Under the pieces are notes generated by a model, which made no database searches, was not told where the DNA came from, and saw only the letters and a program-made list of their open reading frames with translations. This document shows, piece by piece, positions 43,260 through 49,813 of a stretch of DNA of 49,813 nt. Made by a program: the position numbers and the translations under genes. Source of the stretch: Pedobacter fastidiosus (GTDB lineage: Bacteria; Bacteroidota; Bacteroidia; Sphingobacteriales; Sphingobacteriaceae); contig NZ_JACRYL010000013.1 in NCBI RefSeq assembly GCF_014306625.1, forward strand, positions 19,183 through 68,995. The letters are read 5' to 3'. Each line of letters opens with the position of its first letter. The first letter of the stretch is position 1.

Positions 43260-43809
43260 CTCTCATCCCTTTCTGTTCTAAAATACTTTTTAACTTCTTT
43301 TTGGCTCGCATATATTGCGTGCGACTTGTGTTTTCACTTATTTTTAAAATGTGCGCTATTTCTTCATGGTCGTAACCTTCCAATAAATATAAACTCAGCA
43401 CAACTCTATAACCATCGGGTAACTCCGTAATTGCATTTCTAATTTCATCAGCCTGCAATTTTACTTCATAATCATCTGCACTAACCTCATCAGGTATTTC
43501 CGAAATCTCATCTGTACCCACAAATTCGAACTTACGTTTGCGCAGATAGTTGATGGATTTATTAATAACAATCTGCTTCAGCCATAATCCAAAAGTGGTT
43601 TCCTGTCTAAAATCTACAATTCTGGTAAAGGCATCTAAAAACGATTCTTGCAAAACATCTTCAGCTTCTTCTTCGTAATTTAGAATGCGCAAGGCAACAT
43701 TGTACATCGCCTTAGCATACAGCTTGTACAATTCAAACTGCGCAGCCCGGCTTCCCTGCATGCACTCTTTTACTAATTCTAGGTTTTTATCGATGTAAAC
43801 AGCTTCCAA
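43252..43809 (-). CDS. ECF RNA polymerase sigma factor
   Basis: This is a 185-residue sigma-70 family protein. Region 2 is FELYKLYAKAMYNVALRILN followed by EAEDVLQESFLDAF (core binding and -10 recognition). Region 4 is ITELPDGYRVVLSLYLLEGY followed by DHEEIAHILKISENTSRTQY (helix-turn-helix, -35 recognition). The length is standard. It is followed by a membrane protein overlapping by 8 bases and then a DUF4097-like exported protein, suggesting a cell-envelope signalling unit. It is not next to a FecR/SusC pair, so iron or glycan trans-envelope signalling is less likely. Confidence 0.93.
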   Translation of the reverse strand: MEAVYIDKNLELVKECMQGSRAAQFELYKLYAKAMYNVALRILNYEEEAEDVLQESFLDAFTRIVDFRQETTFGLWLKQIVINKSINYLRKRKFEFVGTDEISEIPDEVSADDYEVKLQADEIRNAITELPDGYRVVLSLYLLEGYDHEEIAHILKISENTSRTQYMRAKKKLKSILEQKGMRDE

Positions 43810-43882
43810 AATTTCGAATATTCTGATTATAAGACATCAGGGATTTTAAAACGTTGCATCAAGGTAGAAAAAAAGTTTAAAT

Positions 43883-43988
43883 TAACCCCTAAATCCCCTG
43901 AAGGGGACTTTGCCTTTCTATCGTTTATGTCTTGCGGAATAATTGGCTGTTGATTTTAAAAGTCCCCTTTAGGGGATTTAGGGGGTTA
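43883..43988. repeat. Long inverted repeat (CCCCTAAATCCCCT family)
   Basis: Arms 43883-43910 and 43961-43988 (about 28 bp) are nearly perfect complements, differing by one mismatch and one indel; cores are TAAATCCCCTGAAGGGGACT and AGTCCCCTTTAGGGGATTTA. Each arm is itself partly palindromic. It occupies the 420-bp gap (43810-44229) between divergent sigma and NTF2-like genes; the rest of the gap shows no gene. Confidence 0.8.
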
Positions 43989-44229
43989 GAAAAGCAGCTT
44001 TAGAAGCATTAAGGCTATTTCAGTCCCGCTTTCGTTGCAATCTTTTGTGAGTGTTATCGGTTTTGTTAAGGGATGTACATCAAAAGTATTTCCACACCAA
44101 TCGGGTTTATTAAACTGAGGTCAATCGCTATAAACCTAAACCTTTCCATCGCAAAACCGTTCTTATGGAAAACCTACGCTCACTTCATCATAAATTTGAA
44201 AACAGGAAACAAACAATTAACTTCATGCC

Positions 44230-44634
44230 ATGGAAATCGATTTAATCACTTCAGTAATAAACGAGCTACATACAAAAGCAAACCAAGCCTTAGAAAATAA
44301 AGATGCTACAACTTATGCTTTGTTCTTTGATGATGGTTTGCAGTTTACCTCAGCAGAAGGAAAAACGCTGAACAAAAGAGATTTTATTTACGATCTGAAC
44401 AAATTTTTCAAATCGGTTAAGCGCTACGAGACAAGTCAGTATAGAATTAAATCAGCTTTTGAGGAGGAGATTTTTACCGAAAAAATTGCTCGTAAATCGA
44501 TTATCATCAAGCCTAATTTATTGATTTTGTCTAAAAAGCAAACCATCCAAACCGAAGAAATTTACGATTGGAAAAACATCAAAGGCGAATGGAAAGTAAT
44601 AGCGGTTGAGGTGGTTTTAGAGGAAAAGTATTAA
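44230..44634 (+). CDS. NTF2-like / SnoaL-type small protein (DUF4440-like)
   Basis: This is a 134-residue cytoplasmic protein with an NTF2-like cone fold pattern: N-terminal helices (VINELHTKANQALENKDATT), LFFDDGLQFTSAEGKTLNKR, and a C-terminal strand pair ending KNIKGEWKVIAVEVVLEE. This is typical of ketosteroid-isomerase-like DUF4440/DUF4878 proteins. No catalytic residues can be assigned. It is convergent with the HigA gene, with a 2-base gap between stops. Confidence 0.7.
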   Translation: MEIDLITSVINELHTKANQALENKDATTYALFFDDGLQFTSAEGKTLNKRDFIYDLNKFFKSVKRYETSQYRIKSAFEEEIFTEKIARKSIIIKPNLLILSKKQTIQTEEIYDWKNIKGEWKVIAVEVVLEEKY

Positions 44635-44636
44635 TG

Positions 44637-44993
44637 CTAAGCAGAGTGAAGAAACACATCGGCAGGGATGCTAAAATAGTTCTTTAGCTTCTGCGCCATT
44701 TTTAAAGTGATATCTCTTTTGCCTGATAAAACTGCTGACACATGGCCCTTACTGCCAATAATGGACTCTAAATCCTTTGCCTTAACGCCCATTTCGTTCA
44801 TCTTAAATTTGATCACTTCTAAAGCATCTAACTCAGGCAATTGATAATTTTTTTCATCAAAATCCTTAATCAAAACGATCAACAATTCTAATTCATCATT
44901 CTCAGGCGTATTGGGTTCAGCATGAAAAATTTCCATTAACCTCATTGATGCTTTATTATAATCTGATTCGGTTTTTAATATTTTCCAGTTCAT
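44637..44993 (-). CDS. higA: HigA-type antitoxin (XRE helix-turn-helix)
   Basis: This 118-residue protein has an N-terminal dimer/toxin-contact region (MNWKILKTESDYNKASMRLM) and a C-terminal HTH (KAKDLESIIGSKGHVSAVLS then GKRDITLKMAQKLKNYFSIP). This is the usual long HigA form of Gram-negative bacteria. It is 1 base downstream of the toxin gene, in the reverse-order (toxin first) arrangement typical of higBA. It should neutralise HigB and repress the operon through its HTH. Confidence 0.88.
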   Translation of the reverse strand: MNWKILKTESDYNKASMRLMEIFHAEPNTPENDELELLIVLIKDFDEKNYQLPELDALEVIKFKMNEMGVKAKDLESIIGSKGHVSAVLSGKRDITLKMAQKLKNYFSIPADVFLHSA

Positions 44994-44994
44994 A

Positions 44995-45327
44995 TTATAC
45001 TTCTTTACTTGTTAAAATTTTAGTGTCGAATGCAACTGTTTCAACATCTATTTTATCATATTCATGATGTGTTCCAAACCAAATAACATAACAGGCTTGT
45101 TGTGTAAAATTGATGGAAACAACTAACCTAAAATCATTCCCTTTGATGTTGAAAACCACTCTGTTGTTTGCTACAATACTGGCATTTCCATAAAAGCTTT
45201 TTAGCTGATTAAAGTTATGAATCTGTATTTTGCTAAATTCATTAAACCAGACCGATAGTGGTATTTCTGCCAATGGATATGTTTTTACATAGTACAATAT
45301 GGTTTTCTTTACCAAAATTTTCATCAA
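44995..45327 (-). CDS. higB: HigB-type mRNA interferase toxin
   Basis: This is a 110-residue RelE-superfamily protein of the HigB_toxin class: WFNEFSKIQIHNFNQLKSFY, the NNRVVFNIKGNDFRLVVSIN core with basic Lys/Arg, and the C-terminal VIWFGTHHEYDKIDVETV. The WFGTHxEYDKI ending is diagnostic. Family toxins cut ribosome-bound mRNA. The start may be either of two adjacent ATGs (45327 or 45324). It is paired with HigA downstream; both look intact. Confidence 0.9.
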   Translation of the reverse strand: MMKILVKKTILYYVKTYPLAEIPLSVWFNEFSKIQIHNFNQLKSFYGNASIVANNRVVFNIKGNDFRLVVSINFTQQACYVIWFGTHHEYDKIDVETVAFDTKILTSKEV

Positions 45328-45425
45328 TCAAATATAACAAAAGTTTTCAAAATGCAAACATTTAATGTTTTATAGCAACGCTTTAAAAAGCTTTGCGTAT
45401 TTCATTAACTTTAAAACAAAATCGG

Positions 45426-45433
45426 TATTTTTG
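45426..45433 (+). promoter_or_regulatory. Candidate -7 element of the aspS promoter
   Basis: TATTTTTG matches TAnnTTTG exactly and ends 26 bases before the aspS start. A TTTG lies upstream at 45392, but ~30 bases away, longer than the usual 19-20, so only the -7 box is proposed. Confidence 0.35.
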
Positions 45434-45459
45434 CCGCTTAATTTAGTTTACAATATAAT

Positions 45460-47205
45460 ATGTTAAGAACAGTAACTTGTGGTGCACTTACCCTCAGTAA
45501 CTTAGGCGAAAGTGTAACTCTGTGTGGTTGGGTACAAAAATCAAGAGATTTGGGCGGTATGACTTTTATTGATATCCGCGATCGTTATGGTATTACACAG
45601 CTTGTTTTTAACATGGATGATAATCGTCAACTTTGCGAAGCAGCACGTATATTAGGTCGCGAGTTTGTAATTAAAACAACAGGTACAGTTGTAGAACGCA
45701 GTAACAAAAACCCAAAAATGTCTACTGGTGATGTAGAAATTAAAGTTTCTGCATTAGAAATTTTAAATGTAGCAAAACTACCTCCATTCATGATTGAAGA
45801 TGAAACCGATGGTGGTGATGAGTTGCGAATGAAATATCGTTACCTGGATTTACGCCGGAACCCCGTTCGCAATAACTTGGTTCTTCGTCATAAAATGGCA
45901 CAATCTGTTCGCCGTTATTTAGATGCTTTGGATTTTATAGAAGTAGAAACTCCTGTTTTAATAAAATCTACACCAGAAGGTGCTCGAGATTTCGTAGTGC
46001 CAAGCAGGATGAACGCTGGTGAGTTTTATGCTTTACCACAATCGCCACAAACTTTTAAGCAATTGCTTATGGTTTCTGGGTTTGATAGATATTTTCAAAT
46101 TGTAAAATGTTTTAGAGATGAAGATTTAAGAGCAGATCGTCAACCTGAATTTACTCAGATAGATTGCGAAATGTCATTCATCGAACAAGAAGATATCTTA
46201 AATACATTCGAAGGCTTAATTCGTACGTTATTTAAAGAAGTTCGCAATTACGATTTACCTGAAGTACCAAGAATGCAGTATGCTGATGCAATGCGCTTAT
46301 ATGGTTCTGATAAACCAGATACCCGTTTTGAAATGCAATTTGTAGAACTTAACGATTTAGTAAAAGGCAAAGGTTTCCCTGTTTTTGATAACGCAGAATT
46401 GGTAATCGGCATCAATGCAAAAGGTGCTGCAGGTTATACACGTAAACAATTAGATGAGTTAACAGATTTCATAAAGCGACCACAAATTGGTGCAACAGGA
46501 TTGATATATGCCCGCCATAATGATGATGGCACAATCAAATCATCAGTAGATAAATTCTTTAACGAAGATGATTTAAAACAATGGAGCGAGGCTTTTGAAA
46601 CCGAAAAAGGCGATTTGCTTTTAATCATGGCTGGTTCAACCGATAAGGTTCGTAAGCAATTAAACGAACTTCGTTTAGAAATGGGTAACCGTTTGGGCTT
46701 ACGCGATAAAAATAAATTTTCTGCCCTTTGGGTATTGGATTTCCCACTTTTAGAATGGGATGAAGAAACGGAACGTTACCATGCAATGCACCACCCATTT
46801 ACTTCTCCAAAACCAGAAGATATTGCAATGCTAGATACCGATCCTAAAAACGTTCGTGCTAATGCCTACGATATGGTAGTTAACGGAACTGAAATTGGTG
46901 GCGGTTCTATTCGGATTCACGATAGAGCATTACAGGCTTTAATGTTTAAACATTTAGGTTTCAGCACCGAAGAAGCTCAAAAACAATTTGGTTTCTTAAT
47001 GGATGCCTTCGAATTTGGCGCACCTCCACATGGTGGAATCGCATTTGGATTTGACCGCTTAACCTCAATTTTTGCAGGTTTAGATTCAATCCGTGATGTA
47101 ATTGCATTCCCTAAAAATAATTCGGGAAGAGATGTAATGATTGATAGTCCAAGTACAATTGATGATAAACAACTCAAAGAATTAAAAATCAAAACTGATT
47201 TATAA
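45460..47205 (+). CDS. aspS: Aspartate--tRNA ligase
   Basis: This 581-residue class II aminoacyl-tRNA synthetase charges tRNA-Asp. An N-terminal OB-fold anticodon-binding domain (~1-105, [20 protein letters not shown]) leads to the catalytic core. Motif 2 is [18 protein letters not shown]; the bacterial GAD insertion is ~285-410; motif 3 is [20 protein letters not shown]. The length is typical of bacterial AspRS. It is a single-gene unit ending at a shared terminator. Confidence 0.97.
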   Translation: MLRTVTCGALTLSNLGESVTLCGWVQKSRDLGGMTFIDIRDRYGITQLVFNMDDNRQLCEAARILGREFVIKTTGTVVERSNKNPKMSTGDVEIKVSALEILNVAKLPPFMIEDETDGGDELRMKYRYLDLRRNPVRNNLVLRHKMAQSVRRYLDALDFIEVETPVLIKSTPEGARDFVVPSRMNAGEFYALPQSPQTFKQLLMVSGFDRYFQIVKCFRDEDLRADRQPEFTQIDCEMSFIEQEDILNTFEGLIRTLFKEVRNYDLPEVPRMQYADAMRLYGSDKPDTRFEMQFVELNDLVKGKGFPVFDNAELVIGINAKGAAGYTRKQLDELTDFIKRPQIGATGLIYARHNDDGTIKSSVDKFFNEDDLKQWSEAFETEKGDLLLIMAGSTDKVRKQLNELRLEMGNRLGLRDKNKFSALWVLDFPLLEWDEETERYHAMHHPFTSPKPEDIAMLDTDPKNVRANAYDMVVNGTEIGGGSIRIHDRALQALMFKHLGFSTEEAQKQFGFLMDAFEFGAPPHGGIAFGFDRLTSIFAGLDSIRDVIAFPKNNSGRDVMIDSPSTIDDKQLKELKIKTDL

Positions 47206-47220
47206 TCGATAAAAATTATC

Positions 47221-47270
47221 AAAACACTTCACCAATTTTAATTAAACTTTGGTGAAGTGTTTTCTTTTAA
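47221..47270. terminator. Bidirectional terminator between aspS and DUF885 gene
   Basis: A perfect stem, AAAACACTTCACCAA (47221-47235) / TTGGTGAAGTGTTTT (47249-47263), is followed by TTCTTTTAA on the plus strand. The genes on both sides converge on it. Confidence 0.88.
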
Positions 47271-47271
47271 A

Positions 47272-49050
47272 TTATTTCTGCTTTTCTGCCCAAACATCCA
47301 TTTTTGCCTCAAAAACAGATAACGGCAACGACCCATCTTTTAAAACTTCTGTATGGAAAGCCGCTAATTTAAACTTGGCTCCAAGTTCTTTTTCATATTT
47401 GGTTCTGAGCTCCCTTATTTTCATTGCACCAGTTTTATAGCCTAATGCCTGTGCCGGAATGCCCATATAGCGTTCAATTTCTGCCGTCGCACCTTCCGTG
47501 CTTATGGCTTCATTGTCCATCATATATTTTATAGCTTCTTCTCTACTCATGTTCTTGGTATGGATGGCTACATCAACAACTAAACGAATGGCCCTGTGCA
47601 TTTCATCACCCAGTGCGCCCATGTGCTGATAAGGATCTTGATATAAGCCAAGTTCTTTACCTAAAGATTCACAATATAAAGCCCAACCTTCTACATAAGC
47701 GTTATGTCCACCAAAACGGCGAAAATTTGGAAGCCGTGTATTTTCTTGAGTTAAGGAAATTTGGTAATGGTGACCAGGAATTGCTTCGTGCAAGAAAAGA
47801 GATTCCATACCCGAAGTGGTGTTAAACTTAGTGGCATCCAGAATTGGAACATAAAATATTCCTGGACGTTTCCCATCTGCAGAACCTTGATTGTATTCTG
47901 CACTTGCAGATGCTGCTCTAAAAGCTTCCGTCTGGCGAATTTCAAATGGCGTTTTGGGTTCATGATCAAACATCTTTTTCAAATTCGGTTTCATCCGCTG
48001 ATGAATATTTTCAAAAGCATCTAAAATTTCTTTCGGATTTTTGTAAGGCATAAATTTTTTATCTGTTTTCATGTACTCAAAGAAAGCTTTTAAGTCTCCT
48101 TTAAAACCAACCAGATTTTTAATGCTATCCATCTCGCCTTTAATTCTAGCTACTTCTTTTAAACCTGTTTGATAAACTTCTTCTGGTGTTTTATTGGTAG
48201 TAGTTTGCTGTTTTACTAAATAAGTGTACCATTCCAAGCCTCCTGGCATTGCAGAATAACCCGACGTGGTTCTCGCTTTTGGCAGATATTCGTTCTGCAA
48301 ATAATCTCCCAATTTTTTATACGTTGGAATAATTACCGTTGTAATCACATTGCGATATTCTTCAGTCAGCTTTTGTTTATCTACTGAAGAAAAACTTGCT
48401 GGCAATAATTTTATTGGCCCATAAAACAAACTTTCTTCTGGCGACGCCACAACCATACTTTGCATTTGTGGAATCATTTTAACCACCAATGCCTTTGGAA
48501 GAACAATACCCGAACTTGCTCCTTTTTTAAAATTGGCAATCGCGGTATCTGCCCAAATCGAAAATGCCGAAACCCTCTTTAACCAATCTTCGTAGTTTTT
48601 AACCGTTTTAAAAGGCTGTGCTCCCGTTCCCGAACCTAGCTGACCAATCGTTAAAGGCAATGCAAACATTTGGTTAAATGGCAAGTATTCTGAATGGTAT
48701 TTCAAACCCTCAATGTTCATACTTAATTGATCCTTTAAGTAATCAAATGATAGTTTGTCGTTTGCATCAAGACTTTCTCTATCGTAATTACCTAAGCTAT
48801 CTAAATACTGCTGATTGAAATTTCTATATTCTTTAATAAACGCCTGTGATCCATCATTCGCCAATTGGTCGTTATAACGTTCATCGCCAATGTACGTCGC
48901 CGAAAGTGGATTTAGCTTTAATCCGTCTTGATAATACTTTTCGCAAAGTGCAGAGAAGGCTTTGTTTTCTACATTATTTTCGGATTTGCTTTTTTGTTTA
49001 CAAGCCATCAATACAGAAATGCAAGTGGCGAAAAGAAGGATTTTCTTCAT
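47272..49050 (-). CDS. DUF885 family lipoprotein (putative metallo-hydrolase)
   Basis: This is a 592-residue protein with a lipoprotein signal (MKKILLFATCISVLMAC, Cys at 17) and a Lys/Ser linker. A long helical fold contains a zincin-like motif near residue 410: LFLHEAIPGHHYQISLTQEN, with HExxxH-style ligands, followed by GWALYCESLGKELG, the downstream Glu. This is characteristic of DUF885, which is distantly related to M3/M32-type peptidases. Substrate is unknown; periplasmic or outer-membrane peptide hydrolysis is likely. Confidence 0.88.
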   Translation of the reverse strand: MKKILLFATCISVLMACKQKSKSENNVENKAFSALCEKYYQDGLKLNPLSATYIGDERYNDQLANDGSQAFIKEYRNFNQQYLDSLGNYDRESLDANDKLSFDYLKDQLSMNIEGLKYHSEYLPFNQMFALPLTIGQLGSGTGAQPFKTVKNYEDWLKRVSAFSIWADTAIANFKKGASSGIVLPKALVVKMIPQMQSMVVASPEESLFYGPIKLLPASFSSVDKQKLTEEYRNVITTVIIPTYKKLGDYLQNEYLPKARTTSGYSAMPGGLEWYTYLVKQQTTTNKTPEEVYQTGLKEVARIKGEMDSIKNLVGFKGDLKAFFEYMKTDKKFMPYKNPKEILDAFENIHQRMKPNLKKMFDHEPKTPFEIRQTEAFRAASASAEYNQGSADGKRPGIFYVPILDATKFNTTSGMESLFLHEAIPGHHYQISLTQENTRLPNFRRFGGHNAYVEGWALYCESLGKELGLYQDPYQHMGALGDEMHRAIRLVVDVAIHTKNMSREEAIKYMMDNEAISTEGATAEIERYMGIPAQALGYKTGAMKIRELRTKYEKELGAKFKLAAFHTEVLKDGSLPLSVFEAKMDVWAEKQK

Positions 49051-49168
49051 TAGGTTTGGTTTAGGTTAATCAAAAATAGTAAAAATCAGATTGTTTTTGT
49101 TACTTCTTGGAGATCAAGGAGATTTTTGCAGATTTTTTTTCTAAAATCATTAGAGTTTTGTAGTATCT

Positions 49169-49265
49169 CCTTTTATCTGCGTGATCAGCGAAAATCAGCG
49201 GGAACTTCATGTCGGTTAGTAGCATTTTATTCTCCCGCAGATCATGGAGATTTTCGCAGATTATA
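49169..49265. repeat. Composite palindromic repeat, left of GxxExxY gene
   Basis: It contains ATCTGCGTGATCAGCGAAAA...CAGCGGGA (~49172-49200) and TTATTCTCCCGCAGATCATG (49227-49246), followed by GGAGATTTTCGCAGATT. GCGGGA and TCCCGC give an inverted pair. The same modules recur after the gene at 49741-49813. A degenerate further copy (GGAGATCAAGGAGATTTTTG) lies at 49110-49130. The 286-bp gap before the gene holds nothing else. Confidence 0.75.
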
Positions 49266-49350
49266 GAATGTGTAAATCTGTAAATCGCTTACCATTCATT
49301 TTACCTATATTGGAATAATCATCCTCATAAGACTTTAATAATTTTAACAA

Positions 49351-49728
49351 ATGGATGAAAACGATCTTTCTTATCAAATTAGGGGTGCAATCTTTACAAC
49401 TTACAATGCACTAGGCCCAGGACTATTAGAGTCTGCTTATGAAGCAGTATTAGCACATGTGCTAACAGATAGTGGTTTGAATGTTGAACGGCAAGTCCTG
49501 CTGCCGATAATTTTTAATGATATTGAACTCGATGCAGGTTATAGGATAGACTTATTGATAAATAAGTTGGTTATTCTTGAAATAAAATCTGTTGAAACTT
49601 TGGCACCTGTACATCATAAACAGGTATTAACTTATTTAAAGCTTTCGGGTTTAAGATTAGGATTGCTCGTTAACTTTAACACCGTTGATATCAAGGATTC
49701 GATTCATCGAAAAGTTAACGGCCTGTAA
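49351..49728 (+). CDS. GxxExxY protein (PD-(D/E)XK nuclease-like)
   Basis: This is a 125-residue protein with the name motif GPGLLESAYEAVLAHVL near residue 27 (Gly-x-x-Glu-x-x-Tyr). It also has a restriction-nuclease-like core: AGYRIDLLINKLVILEIKSV (Asp, then Glu-x-Lys) around residues 65-84, then HHKQVLTYLKLSGLRLGLLV. The spacing fits a PD-(D/E)XK fold. The biological role is unknown. The gene stands alone and is bracketed by near-identical palindromic repeats, as if gene and repeat travelled together. The gene is complete. Confidence 0.88.
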   Translation: MDENDLSYQIRGAIFTTYNALGPGLLESAYEAVLAHVLTDSGLNVERQVLLPIIFNDIELDAGYRIDLLINKLVILEIKSVETLAPVHHKQVLTYLKLSGLRLGLLVNFNTVDIKDSIHRKVNGL

Positions 49729-49740
49729 TTATGCGTTGTA

Positions 49741-49813
49741 AAATCTGCGTCGATCTGCGAAATCAGCGGGAGATATTTTTCTAGCAAATTATTATTCTCC
49801 CGCAGATCATGGA
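49741..49813. repeat. Composite palindromic repeat, right of GxxExxY gene (cut by window end)
   Basis: ATCTGCGTCGATCTGCGAAA with CAGCGGGAGA matches the left copy. TTATTCTCCCGCAGATCATG plus GA (49792-49813) is identical over 22 bases to 49227-49248. The repeat is interrupted by the edge of the window. Confidence 0.75.

Noticed and set aside
44073..44300. Open frame of 75 codons upstream of and overlapping the NTF2-like gene
   Set aside because: It overlaps the start of a better gene in another frame, starts in non-coding sequence, and has no recognisable composition or motif.

Overview
The window looks like chromosomal DNA of a Bacteroidota member of the Sphingobacteriaceae, most like Pedobacter. 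The reasons are a SusC/SusD outer-membrane uptake pair, a GLPGLI protein, a GxxExxY protein, AT-rich coding sequence, and intergenic palindromes of a kind I associate with that genus. No rRNA, tRNA or CRISPR array was seen. The genus is inference.

Layout. 1-3.6 kb: the end of an outer-membrane beta-barrel gene, a GLPGLI gene, a Crp/Fnr regulator broken by a one-base frameshift, and an AhpD-like gene. 3.6-34.2 kb: a large pectin/galacturonan utilisation region. It holds two CE12 rhamnogalacturonan acetylesterases, a GH43 enzyme, two CE8 pectinesterases, a GH28 polygalacturonase, a GH105 unsaturated-uronyl hydrolase with an extra C-terminal domain, and a PL10 pectate lyase. It also holds the cytoplasmic galacturonate route (uxaB, uxaA, uxaC, kdgK, eda), a hexuronate transporter and a non-phosphorylating gapN, then a lipoprotein-SusD-SusC operon and a LacI-type regulator divergent from susC. 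Polymer would be trimmed outside the cell and in the periplasm, imported by SusCD and ExuT, converted to KDPG, and split to pyruvate and glyceraldehyde-3-phosphate. GapN would then oxidise the latter with NADPH yield. A repeated CG-centred motif, GCAA(A/T)CGTT(G/C)CC, lies before three transcription units of this locus and next to the regulator, and is a candidate operator.

34.2-49.8 kb: housekeeping and accessory genes. These are an RlmI-like rRNA methyltransferase, three tandem ~176-bp repeats, an MHS-type transporter with a small membrane partner, bestrophin, Pr6Pr, TerC and a thioredoxin-like protein. They are followed by an ECF sigma factor with a probable anti-sigma factor and a DUF4097-like protein, an NTF2-like protein, a HigBA toxin-antitoxin pair, aspS, a DUF885 lipoprotein and a GxxExxY nuclease-like gene bracketed by repeats.

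The most unusual structure is at 7.38-9.07 kb. The last 49 bp before the end of the first pectinesterase gene occurs a second time about 1.6 kb downstream, followed by a second, slightly different gene end and an orphaned terminator. Between the two copies are two tightly coupled, AT-rich genes on the opposite strand: an HNH endonuclease and a protein resembling the C-terminal half of HpaII-type restriction enzymes. There is no methyltransferase and no integrase. This looks like a compact nuclease cassette that entered the 3' end of a catabolic gene and replaced its last codons without breaking it.
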